Positions 1 to 6,561 of a stretch of DNA of 8,483 nt are shown piece by piece. The position numbers and the translations under genes were made by a program. The stretch's first letter is position 1. Each line of letters opens with the position of its first letter. Location: assembly GCA_946619065.1 (NCBI GenBank), contig CAMOLY010000046.1, forward strand, positions 1-8,483. The letters run 5' to 3'. This DNA comes from an uncultured Clostridia bacterium (lineage in GTDB: Bacteria; Bacillota; Clostridia; Oscillospirales; Oscillospiraceae). The notes under the pieces are model-generated. The model was not told the DNA's origin, did no database searches, and worked only from the letters and a program-made list of their open reading frames with translations.

Positions 1-1809
1 GTCACCGACGACGGCTGCGGCATGGTCCGGGAGGACGCGAAGACGGCCTTCCTCCGCCACGCCACCTCCAAGCTCCGCAGAAGAGAGGATCTGGAGGCCA
101 TCGGAACCCTTGGCTTCCGCGGAGAGGCGCTGGCCGCCACCGCGGCGGTCAGCCGGGTGGACCTGCTGACCCGCGTGGAGGAGGAGCTGGAGGGCACCCG
201 CCTGCACCTGGAGGCCGGAAAGATCCTGGAATGCGAGGACGCGGGCTGCCCGGTGGGCACAACGATCATTGTCCGCGACCTGTTCTATAACACCCCCGCC
301 CGGATGAAGTTTATGAAGCGGGACTCGGTGGAGGCCTCCGCCGTGTTCTCCACCGTGCAGAAGCAGGCGCTGGCCCACCCCGAGATCTCCTTCCGTTTTC
401 TCAAGGACGGCGCGCCAGAGCTGCAGACCCCGGGCGACGGGGCGCTGCTGTCGGCAATCTACGCCGTCCTCGGCCGCCAGACCGCCGGGGAGATGGTCCC
501 GGTGGACAGCAAATGGGAAAATCTGTCCGTGTCCGGCTTTGTCTCCAAGCCGACCTCCTCCCGCGGAACCCGGTCCTACCAGCTATTTTATGTAAACCAC
601 CGTCTGATCCGCTCCCGGACCCTGACCGCCGCCCTGGAGGAGGCCTATCGCAATCAGATCATGGTGGGCCGCTTTCCGGCCTGCGTGCTGAATCTGACGG
701 TTCCGCTGAGCGCCGTGGACGTGAATGTGCACCCGGCCAAGACCGAGGTCAAGTTCCTCAACGAGCGGGAGATCTTCGACTGCGTCCACTACGGCGTCAA
801 GGGGGCCCTGAGCCGCGCCTCGGGCCAGGTCCCGATGCGCTTCCCCGAACAGAAGCCCGCGGCCGGGGCGCAGACGGAGCATCCCGCGCAGCCGGAAGCC
901 CGCCCCGCGGCGACACCGCTGCCGACGCAGCCCGCCGCCGGCAAGGGAGGCGGGACATCCGCCGCGCCGAAGCCGAAACCCGATTTCTTCCGGCACCAGA
1001 CTGCCGGGGAATTCCGGGAGGCCGCGAAGCCCGGAAAACCCGCAAAGCCTGCGATGGAGCCTCTGCACGCGGTGACGCGGCCGGAATACGAGCTGCTTGC
1101 ACGGGTCCTGCAGAACGCGCCGCAGGCTGAGCCCAGCGCCGCGATGCGGGAGCAGACCTTCCCCAAGACCACGCTGCACAGCGAGCTCCGGCTCCCCGCC
1201 GAGGAGACCGCGCAGCAGACCCTGGATCTGCCGAAGGCGCCATCCTTCCGCTATCTGGGCGAGGTTCTGCACACCTATCTGATCGTGGAGCAGGCCGACG
1301 AGGTCATCCTGATCGACAAGCACGCCGCCCACGAGCGCATCAATTTTGAGCGTCTGCTGGCGCAGGGGACCCAGATCCTGGGCCAGACCCTGCTCAGCCC
1401 GAAGGCCTGCAGGCTTGACGGGGAGGAGGCCGCGCTGCTGCTGCAGAACCGGGAGCTTCTGCTGAGCCTTGGCTTTGATCTGGATGATCTGGGCGGGGGA
1501 GACGTCATCCTCCGGCAGATCCCCTCCGATCTGCGCCTGTCCGAGGCGGAGGCCGCCCTGTCCGAGATTGCCGGCCACCTGCGGGACGGAAAAATCGACA
1601 CCCCAGAGAGCCTGCGCGAGGCCGCTCTGCACACCATCGCCTGCAAGGCTGCCATCAAGGGCGGCGACGTCACCGATCCGGCGGAGCTGGAGCGGCTGGC
1701 GGCCCAGGTGCTCGCCCGCCAAGACCTGAAATACTGCCCCCACGGCCGCCCGATCTGCGTGGTGCTGACCAGAAGGCAGCTGGAGAAACAATTCAAGAGG
1801 ATAACATGA
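1..1809 (+). CDS. mutL: DNA mismatch repair protein MutL (5' partial)
   Basis: MutL is the ATP-driven mismatch-repair factor that links MutS to strand nicking. The reading frame is open from base 1, so the true start lies upstream and the first ATPase box (Asn motif) is missing. Visible GHKL ATPase motifs are DDGCGM at 7-24 and GFRGEAL at 112-132. A Pro/Ala-rich linker of low conservation spans about 850-1230. The C-terminal domain carries the endonuclease metal site DKHAAHERINFE (1315-1350, fits DQHAxxExxxxE with K for Q), ACKAAIKGGD (1639-1668) and CPHGRP (1735-1752). QTLLSP at 1384-1401 fits the QxLLxP-type beta-clamp binding motif known from B. subtilis MutL. These motifs mark a nicking MutL, as in bacteria without the MutH/Dam system. 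The stop codon overlaps the miaA start (ATGA), implying translational coupling. Identification is certain; only the N-terminus is unseen. Confidence 0.97.
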   Translation, partial: VTDDGCGMVREDAKTAFLRHATSKLRRREDLEAIGTLGFRGEALAATAAVSRVDLLTRVEEELEGTRLHLEAGKILECEDAGCPVGTTIIVRDLFYNTPARMKFMKRDSVEASAVFSTVQKQALAHPEISFRFLKDGAPELQTPGDGALLSAIYAVLGRQTAGEMVPVDSKWENLSVSGFVSKPTSSRGTRSYQLFYVNHRLIRSRTLTAALEEAYRNQIMVGRFPACVLNLTVPLSAVDVNVHPAKTEVKFLNEREIFDCVHYGVKGALSRASGQVPMRFPEQKPAAGAQTEHPAQPEARPAATPLPTQPAAGKGGGTSAAPKPKPDFFRHQTAGEFREAAKPGKPAKPAMEPLHAVTRPEYELLARVLQNAPQAEPSAAMREQTFPKTTLHSELRLPAEETAQQTLDLPKAPSFRYLGEVLHTYLIVEQADEVILIDKHAAHERINFERLLAQGTQILGQTLLSPKACRLDGEEAALLLQNRELLLSLGFDLDDLGGGDVILRQIPSDLRLSEAEAALSEIAGHLRDGKIDTPESLREAALHTIACKAAIKGGDVTDPAELERLAAQVLARQDLKYCPHGRPICVVLTRRQLEKQFKRIT

Positions 1810-2735
1810 ACAACGTAATTTGTATCTGCGGGCCGACGGCTTCCGGGAAGACCGGGCTTGCCGTGGCGCTGGCCGAAAAACTGAATGCAGAGGTGGTCTC
1901 CTGCGACTCCATGCAGATCTACCGGGGCATGGACATCGGCACCGCCAAGCCCACTGCGGCGGAGATGCGGGGGATTGCCCATCATCTGCTGGATGTGGCC
2001 GACCCCGGGGAGGACTTCTCGGTGGGCCGCTATGTGAAACTGGCCAGCGAGGCCATTGAGGAGATCCACGCCCGGGGAAAGACCGCGATTGTGGCCGGCG
2101 GCACCGGCCTGTATATGGACAGCCTGATCAAGGGCGAGGAATTTGCCCCGCCGTCCTCCGACGGCGAGCGCAAGTGGCTGGAGGACGCCGCCGAGCGCAA
2201 GGGCATCGAGTACGTCTACGAGATGCTCAAGGACGCCGATCCCGAGACCGCCGAGCGCCTTCACATCTCCGACCGCAAGCGCATCATCCGGGCCATGGAG
2301 GTCTTTCTGATCACCGGCCTGCCCCTGTCCTGGCACATCGCCGAGTCGAAGAAGCGGCCACCCCGCTATGAGCCCTTCTGGATCGGCCTGACCTTCCGCG
2401 ACCGGGCGAAGCTCTACGCCCGCGTCGACGCCCGGGTGGACGAGATGCTGGACCTGGGGCTGGAGGCGGAGGTCCGCGCCCTGCTGGAGCGGGGCGTCGA
2501 CCCGAAGGCCACCGCCATGCAGGCCATTGGCTACAAGGAGATGGCGGCAGCCCTGCGGGGCGAATGCACGGCGGCGGAGGCCGCCGCGAAGATCAAGCAG
2601 GCCTCCCGCAACTATGCCAAGCGCCAGCTCACCTGGTTCCGCCGCAACGAAAAGATCCACTGGATCTTCCGCGACGAGACCCCGGACGCTGCCGCCCGCG
2701 CGCTGAAGCTTCTGAAAGCCGACGAAAGAGCCTGA
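1806..2735 (+). CDS. miaA: tRNA dimethylallyltransferase MiaA
   Basis: MiaA transfers a dimethylallyl group to N6 of A37 in tRNAs that read UNN codons, the first step to ms2i6A. The 309-residue product has the usual family length. Seen in order: the P-loop GPTASGKT (residues 9-16), the DSMQIYRGMDIGTAKPT block with Asp34 (about 34-50), HHLLDV (59-64), and GGTGLYMDSLI (98-108). Further on is QAIGYKEM near residue 240, followed by the C-terminal RNYAKRQLTWFRR segment typical of the family. The start ATG shares bases with the mutL stop (ATGA), so the two are almost certainly one operon and coupled in translation. The mutL-miaA pairing is widely conserved in bacteria. Nothing is missing or odd. 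Confidence 0.97.
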   Translation: MNNVICICGPTASGKTGLAVALAEKLNAEVVSCDSMQIYRGMDIGTAKPTAAEMRGIAHHLLDVADPGEDFSVGRYVKLASEAIEEIHARGKTAIVAGGTGLYMDSLIKGEEFAPPSSDGERKWLEDAAERKGIEYVYEMLKDADPETAERLHISDRKRIIRAMEVFLITGLPLSWHIAESKKRPPRYEPFWIGLTFRDRAKLYARVDARVDEMLDLGLEAEVRALLERGVDPKATAMQAIGYKEMAAALRGECTAAEAAAKIKQASRNYAKRQLTWFRRNEKIHWIFRDETPDAAARALKLLKADERA

Positions 2736-2775
2736 ACCCTGTGCGTATCTCACAAAACAAGGAGTGTATTGATCC

Positions 2776-3699
2776 ATGAAAATGAATCGTTTGCTTTGCA
2801 TGCTACTGGTCTGCCTGCTGATTGTTGCCTGCGCCGGCTGCTCGAAGGAGGGCAGCGTGACGCCCCCGCCGGACGGCAGCGTAACGCCCCAACCGGACGG
2901 CAGCGTGACGCCCCCGCCGGACGGCAGCGCCGCGCAGACAGACCCTTCCCCCAATCCGACCGATCCCAAACCGGCCCTCGTCGGCGCGGCGACCCCGGAG
3001 GAGCTGGTCGAGCACATCGCCGCCTTTTTCCACGGCGGCTGTCAGGGCAGCGAGCTCGAGGGCTATTATAACCCGGACGCCTGGCTGGTTTATCTGCTGG
3101 CGGACGAGGACAAGCTGCCGGACTCCGCCGACACCATGGAATCTGCCATGGACGTGATTGCAAAAATGCACGAGGGCGAGCAGGCCCTGCGGGCGGCCTA
3201 TCCGGAATTTGCGCAGGAGCTGATGGACGAGTTTGATCTGGAAGACGGGGAGGAAAATCTCCAGGAGTTCTTCGACGATCTCGCCTGGGATCTGGAAAAC
3301 GGGGAGATCTCTGCGGAGGATCCGGATTATGATACGCTGCGCCGGATGGTTGCCGACCGGGACAAGGGCACGGATTATCTGTGCGCAAACTATCCGGACT
3401 TTCTCGACCTCATCCATCAGCACGGCATCTGTCTCGGTCTGCAGGACGGGCTGGATTACATTCTGGCCGCTGCCGCCGATCTGCGCTGGCTGGGCGACGA
3501 TTCCGAATCCTTCAGGGATTCCGAATTCACCTTTGATTCCTCCCGCGTATTCGAGCATTCGTACGGCTTTTTCTCAACGCAGATCTCTTCTGCGGACCTC
3601 CCGTCGAATCCGCTTCTCATGGATATGATCTACTATTGCGCCGACGGCCGCTATCTGCTGGCGAATCTGAATTTTGTGGTCAGCTCCTACGGCGGATAA
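2776..3699 (+). CDS. Unrecognised acidic lipoprotein with 8-residue Pro-rich repeats
   Basis: Family not recognised. The 307-residue product begins with a short basic start (MKMNR), a hydrophobic stretch (about 6-21) and a lipobox. IVAC (Cys19) fits the consensus best; CAGC (Cys22) is an alternative. It should therefore be lipid-anchored on the outer face of the membrane. After the anchor comes a spacer of three SVTP(P/Q)PDG repeats encoded by 24-bp tandem repeats, then Asn/Pro-rich sequence to about residue 70. The rest is an acidic, probably helical domain, with runs such as EFDLEDGEENLQEFFDDL, and no catalytic motif I can name. The start at 2776 is chosen because AAGGAG (2759-2764) lies 11 bases upstream; the next ATG (2782) is too far. 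It follows miaA by 40 bases and precedes the hfq promoter, so it may be transcribed with mutL-miaA. Its role, possibly a surface or substrate-binding protein, is unknown. Confidence 0.85.
   Translation: MKMNRLLCMLLVCLLIVACAGCSKEGSVTPPPDGSVTPQPDGSVTPPPDGSAAQTDPSPNPTDPKPALVGAATPEELVEHIAAFFHGGCQGSELEGYYNPDAWLVYLLADEDKLPDSADTMESAMDVIAKMHEGEQALRAAYPEFAQELMDEFDLEDGEENLQEFFDDLAWDLENGEISAEDPDYDTLRRMVADRDKGTDYLCANYPDFLDLIHQHGICLGLQDGLDYILAAAADLRWLGDDSESFRDSEFTFDSSRVFEHSYGFFSTQISSADLPSNPLLMDMIYYCADGRYLLANLNFVVSSYGG
2851..2922 (+). repeat. 24-bp tandem repeat x3 in lipoprotein gene
   Basis: Three head-to-tail 24-bp units run 2851-2874, 2875-2898 and 2899-2922. Units 1 and 3 are identical; unit 2 differs at a few bases (PQP instead of PPP in the protein). 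A partial fourth unit starts at 2923 (GGCAGC). The length is a multiple of three, so copy-number change would lengthen or shorten the Pro-rich spacer without breaking the frame. Confidence 0.95.
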
Positions 3700-3714
3700 G
3701 CGGCGGCGCGTTCT

Positions 3715-3736
3715 GCGGCGGTTCTTTCCCCGCCGC
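3715..3736 (+). terminator. GC-rich hairpin after lipoprotein gene, possible weak terminator
   Basis: GCGGCGG (3715-3721) pairs perfectly with CCGCCGC (3730-3736) around an 8-base loop, 16 bases after the lipoprotein stop codon. No T-run follows (the next bases are CCCATCG), so intrinsic termination would be weak or absent. It may instead protect the 3' end of the upstream mRNA. The position just before the hfq promoter fits a transcription boundary. Confidence 0.35.
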
Positions 3737-3769
3737 CCCATCGTCCGACTGCATCTGACAGCCCCGCCG

Positions 3770-3778
3770 TGCTATCAT
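3770..3778 (+). promoter_or_regulatory. Candidate extended -10 promoter for hfq
   Basis: TGC followed by TATCAT (3773-3778, five of six bases of TATAAT) makes an extended -10 element. No good -35 is found 16-18 bases upstream; CTGACA at 3755-3760 is only 12 bases away and is too close. Transcription would start near 3785 and give a leader of about 30 bases containing the hfq ribosome binding site (AAGGGG, 3801-3806). This is a prediction from sequence only. Confidence 0.4.
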
Positions 3779-3815
3779 TCGGGTATTCCATTACATAGAA
3801 AAGGGGTACTCAAAT

Positions 3816-4055
3816 ATGGCAATCGGCGAAAATTTACAGGATTCTTTTCTCAACGAAACCCGCAGAGAGCATCAGCTTGTGACCGTCTTTCTGATGAACG
3901 GCTTTCAGATGAAGGGCGTGGTCACCGGCTTTGACAGCTTTGTGGTCTGCCTGGTCTCCGACGGCAGGCAGCAAATGATTTACAAGCACGCGATTTCCAC
4001 CATTGTGCCGGCGCATCCGATCCGGTTCAAGGCGGCGGATCCCGCATTGCCCTGA
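3816..4055 (+). CDS. hfq: RNA chaperone Hfq
   Basis: Hfq forms a hexameric Sm-like ring that binds small RNAs and mRNAs. The 79-residue protein carries the full Sm fold. Sm1 has Gln8-Asp9, [10 protein letters not shown] and GFDSFVV with Phe39 and Phe42. Sm2 has the signature YKHAISTI (Tyr56, Lys57, His58), the proximal-face uridine-binding site. The rim patch reads RREH (16-19), close to RRER of E. coli, so two of the three rim arginines are kept. The C-terminal tail is short, as in Firmicutes. AAGGGG (3801-3806) lies 9 bases before the ATG. It follows mutL-miaA as in E. coli but is separated from them by the lipoprotein gene. A UUCG hairpin begins 3 bases after its stop. Cys45 in strand 3 (usually Leu or Ile) is a minor oddity. 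Confidence 0.97.
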   Translation: MAIGENLQDSFLNETRREHQLVTVFLMNGFQMKGVVTGFDSFVVCLVSDGRQQMIYKHAISTIVPAHPIRFKAADPALP

Positions 4056-4057
4056 CC

Positions 4058-4097
4058 GGCGCTTCGGCGCCTCCGGGGAAATCGCAAAGGAGGCGCC
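4058..4097 (+). promoter_or_regulatory. Two mutually exclusive hairpins covering the SD of the HlyD-like gene
   Basis: Hairpin 1 is GGCGC (4058-4062), loop TTCG, GCGCC (4067-4071): a stable C(UUCG)G tetraloop just after the hfq stop. Hairpin 2 pairs GGCGCCTCC (4066-4074) with GGAGGCGCC (4089-4097), nine perfect base pairs around a 14-base loop. It buries the Shine-Dalgarno sequence AAAGGAGG (4086-4093) and ends directly at the ATG at 4098. Bases 4067-4071 are used by both, so only one hairpin can form at a time. The pairing is seen in the sequence. That it works as a translational switch or couples the downstream gene to hfq translation is inference. Confidence 0.5.
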
Positions 4098-5312
4098 ATG
4101 AAGGGCGAAAAGTTTCTTCGCATCATCGTGATCCTGCTCATCGTCGCAGTGGCGGGTTATCTGCTGATTTCCCTGATCCCGGACCCGACGAACAGCTACA
4201 CGACCTATAAGGCGGTGCATTACGAAGTCGGCGGTATTTCAACCTCCGGCTTTGTGGTGCGTTCCGAACAGCCGGTCACGGGCGGCGCCGGCTCCATTGT
4301 GGTCCTTACCCGCGCGGAAGGGGAGAAGGTCGCCAAGGGCTACCCGGTTGCGTCCACCTTCCGCGACGAATCCGCCCGGGACCGCCAGGACCGGATCGAC
4401 CGTCTGGAGCAGGAGCTGGCCCAGATGAACTACGCCTATTCGTTCTCATCCTCCGGCGCGGACTCTGCGACGCTGGACGCCGACATTCTGCATCTGATGA
4501 ATCAGGTGACCATCTATCATGCCAGGCGGGAGAACGAATTTGCCGACAGCGCGGCGGAGGACCTGAAATCCACGGTCCTGCGCCGGTATCTGAGCGCGGA
4601 CGACGCCAAGACGCTCTGGCAGCGCATCTCCGAGACCAAAGAGCAGCTCAACGAGCTCTACGCCCAGGCAAAGGCCGAATCCGGCACCGTGCGCGCACCG
4701 GTCTCCGGCTACTTTTCCGGGATGACCGACGGCTACGAGGGCGTTCTGACTCCGGACTTTCTCGAGACGGCCACGGTCTCGCAGTTTCGCGCGGCCCGGC
4801 CCGATCAGGCCGCTGTGGCCGGTGCGATCGGCAAGCTGGTCACGTCTCCGAAATGGTACTACGTCGCAGTCGTCAGCCCGAAGGAGATCTCCGGGATCAA
4901 GCTCGGAGACCGCATTGACGTCAGCTTTGTCTATGATTTTTACCAGGCAGTCCGGATGCGGGTCGAGCGCATCAGCCCGTCGGAGGACGGCGAGTGCCTG
5001 CTGATTCTGTCCTCGCAGCAGTCCATTCAGAACGCGGTCTCCACGCGGAAACAGACGGCTGACCTGCTGACGGAGGAGATGTCCGGTCTTCTGGTCCCGA
5101 AGGCGGCCATCTATGCCGATCCGGACGGGACCAGCTGCGTCTATGTGCTCGACGGCGCCACCGCCCGCAAGAAGACCGTCCAGATCATCAAGGACATCGG
5201 AGAGCAGTATCTTGTCACCCTCGACCGCTCCAGCATCGCCAACCTGTGGCCGGAGGATGAAGTCATTCTGACAAAAGAAAAAATGTATGACGGAAAGGTT
5301 ATGGTAAAATGA
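4098..5312 (+). CDS. HlyD-like membrane-anchored adaptor protein
   Basis: The 404-residue protein has a short basic N-terminus, one membrane segment (about 9-27), and the layout of a HlyD/membrane-fusion-type adaptor outside the cell. GFVVRSEQPV (51-60) and AEGEKVAKGYPV (73-84) form the first half of a barrel-sandwich (lipoyl-like) domain. Charged, heptad-like helices at about 90-115 and 143-195 look like a coiled-coil hairpin. SGTVRAPVSGYFSG (195-208) is the second lipoyl half. A beta-barrel-like region follows, with WYYVAVVSPKEISGIKLGDRIDVSF. No ABC transporter gene is adjacent, and a Gram-positive has no outer membrane to bridge, so the partner is unknown. The next gene starts within its stop codon (ATGA). 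Its place ahead of yggS-sepF-divIVA suggests an envelope or division role, which is inference. SD AAAGGAGG lies only 4 bases from the ATG and is buried in a hairpin. Confidence 0.8.
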   Translation: MKGEKFLRIIVILLIVAVAGYLLISLIPDPTNSYTTYKAVHYEVGGISTSGFVVRSEQPVTGGAGSIVVLTRAEGEKVAKGYPVASTFRDESARDRQDRIDRLEQELAQMNYAYSFSSSGADSATLDADILHLMNQVTIYHARRENEFADSAAEDLKSTVLRRYLSADDAKTLWQRISETKEQLNELYAQAKAESGTVRAPVSGYFSGMTDGYEGVLTPDFLETATVSQFRAARPDQAAVAGAIGKLVTSPKWYYVAVVSPKEISGIKLGDRIDVSFVYDFYQAVRMRVERISPSEDGECLLILSSQQSIQNAVSTRKQTADLLTEEMSGLLVPKAAIYADPDGTSCVYVLDGATARKKTVQIIKDIGEQYLVTLDRSSIANLWPEDEVILTKEKMYDGKVMVK

Positions 5313-6010
5313 GTATTTCGGAAAATGTCGCTTCGATCCGCGCGAGGATCCGGGCCGCGGCGGAGGCCGCGGGACGCGACCCCGGGGAGATCACCCTGCT
5401 GGCCGCCACAAAGATGAACGACGCCGAGCGCGTCCGTGAGGCCATCGCGGCCGGCGTGGACGCCTGCGGAGAGAACCGGGTGCAGGAGCTGGTGCAGAAA
5501 AAGCCCCTCGGCGCCTACGAGGGAAAGCCCCTCCACTTCATCGGCCATCTGCAGCTCAACAAGGTCAACAAGGTGGTCGGAGCCGTCGACGTGATTCAGT
5601 CCGTGGACCGGATGGAGCTTTTGGAGGCGGTCAGCCAGGCAGCGCAGCGGCGCGGGATCTGCCAGAAAATCCTGCTGGAGATCAACATCGGCGGCGAGGA
5701 GCAGAAATCCGGCTTCACGCCGGAGCAGGCCCTGGAGCTGGCCTCCCACATGGGAGATTATCCCGGCGTCAGCCTGCAGGGGCTGATGGCAATTCCGCCC
5801 ATTTCCGAGAAAAAGGGTGATAATTGTAAATATTTTGAAAAAATGCGTAATCTTTTTGTTGACATTCAGGAGAAAAAATACGATAATGTCTCCATGGTAT
5901 GTCTGTCAATGGGCATGACCGACGATTTTGAGGACGCCATTGCCGAGGGCAGCACCATGATCCGTGTGGGGACCGCGATTTTCGGCGCGAGAAACTACAA
6001 CAAATCATAG
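5309..6010 (+). CDS. yggS: YggS/YlmE family PLP-binding protein
   Basis: This is the PLPBP/YggS family, a single-domain alanine-racemase-like barrel that binds pyridoxal phosphate and helps balance vitamin B6 and amino-acid pools; it has no confirmed enzyme activity. The 233 residues are full length. Lys35 in LLAATK is the expected PLP lysine. Other family blocks are GENRVQEL, HFIGHLQLNKVNKVV, NIGGEEQKSGF, GLMAIPP and LSMGMTDDFEDAIAEGSTMIRVGTAIFG, which holds the phosphate-binding residues. In B. subtilis the homologue ylmE sits next to sepF (ylmF), as here. It overlaps the HlyD-like gene by 4 bases; AAAGG at 5294-5298 is a weak SD, so coupled translation is likely. The segment 5808-5890 is much richer in A/T than the rest of the gene and contains a promoter-like sequence, while the protein there stays normal. 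Confidence 0.95.
   Translation: MSISENVASIRARIRAAAEAAGRDPGEITLLAATKMNDAERVREAIAAGVDACGENRVQELVQKKPLGAYEGKPLHFIGHLQLNKVNKVVGAVDVIQSVDRMELLEAVSQAAQRRGICQKILLEINIGGEEQKSGFTPEQALELASHMGDYPGVSLQGLMAIPPISEKKGDNCKYFEKMRNLFVDIQEKKYDNVSMVCLSMGMTDDFEDAIAEGSTMIRVGTAIFGARNYNKS
5859..5887 (+). promoter_or_regulatory. Sigma-A promoter inside yggS, pointing at sepF-divIVA
   Basis: TTGACA (5859-5864) is a perfect -35. A 17-base spacer follows, then GATAAT (5882-5887), five of six bases of the -10 consensus. The upstream 38 bases (5821-5858) are A/T-rich in the manner of an UP element, in a genome segment that is otherwise GC-rich. Transcription would start near 5894 and give a leader of about 145 bases before the sepF ATG. 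It would allow division genes to be made independently of hfq and the HlyD-like gene. Confidence 0.7.
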
Positions 6011-6038
6011 ATTTACAGATATACAGGAGGTAGCGCAC

Positions 6039-6533
6039 ATGGGCCTGATGGACGAACTGAAGAAACTGACCCGCCCCTACAGCGAAGAAGACGACGAATA
6101 CGATTACGACGATGAGGCCGACCTGGATCAGGAGCCTGCTCCGGAACCCGCTCCTGCCCAGCAGTCCACCCGCCGTTCCGCCTACACCGCGCCGGCGCAG
6201 AAGGATACCGGCCGTCGTTCCGGTCCGGCCAAGGTCGTGAATCTGAACAACAACAATTCTGCAATGCAGGTGATCCTGGTCAAGCCCGACCGCTTTGACA
6301 CGGTTTCCGAGATTGCCGATCATCTGCGCGACAAGCAGTCGATCGTTCTGAACCTGGAATCCACGAACAAAGACGTCGCCCGCCGCCTGGTGGATTTTCT
6401 CTCCGGCGTGGCCTATGCCCTCGACGGAAAGATCAAGAAGGTGGCCATTTCCACCTACATCCTCACCCCCTACAATGTGGAAATTGTAGGCGATCTGGCA
6501 GAGGAGCTGGAAAACAGCGGCGTCTACTTCTGA
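6039..6533 (+). CDS. sepF: Cell division protein SepF
   Basis: SepF is a membrane anchor and bundler of FtsZ at the division site. The 164-residue product starts with MGLMDELKKL, matching the N-terminal amphipathic membrane-binding helix. An acidic, Pro-rich linker follows (about 15-75; DDEYDYDDEADLDQ). The globular SepF domain runs from about 80 to 160, with VILVKPDRFDTVSEIADHLRDKQSIVLNL, ARRLVDFLSGVAYALDG and YILTPYNVEI. The frame is open further upstream (ATG at 5964), but 6039 is chosen because AGGAGG (6025-6030) lies 8 bases before it and the protein then begins with the conserved helix. The gap to yggS is 28 bases and to divIVA 28 bases. It may be read both from upstream and from the promoter inside yggS. 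Confidence 0.96.
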   Translation: MGLMDELKKLTRPYSEEDDEYDYDDEADLDQEPAPEPAPAQQSTRRSAYTAPAQKDTGRRSGPAKVVNLNNNNSAMQVILVKPDRFDTVSEIADHLRDKQSIVLNLESTNKDVARRLVDFLSGVAYALDGKIKKVAISTYILTPYNVEIVGDLAEELENSGVYF

Positions 6534-6561
6534 TCCGGAAACGCAGAAAGGAGGGCTTGCG

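Noticed and set aside
583..1791. 402-codon open frame on the - strand opposite mutL
   Set aside because: Low-complexity Gly/Leu/Arg protein with no family motif; a shadow of mutL codon bias.
1275..3017. 580-codon open frame on the - strand across mutL, miaA and the lipoprotein gene
   Set aside because: It is antisense to well-identified genes, crosses gene borders, and its repeats (LPSGGGVT) are the mirror of the 24-bp tandem repeat. GC-rich DNA yields such long shadow frames.
3674..3934. 86-codon + strand frame between the lipoprotein gene and hfq
   Set aside because: Overlaps hfq in another frame, Arg-rich, no SD at its start, no recognisable family.
5302..5310. Extended -10 like TGG-TAAAAT at the yggS start
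   Set aside because: Transcription would start inside yggS after its ATG, and no -35 fits; most likely chance in an A-rich stretch.
5964..6038. Upstream in-frame ATG for sepF
   Set aside because: It overlaps the end of yggS, has no good SD, and adds residues ahead of the conserved MGLMDELKKL helix. The ATG at 6039 has AGGAGG at the right distance.
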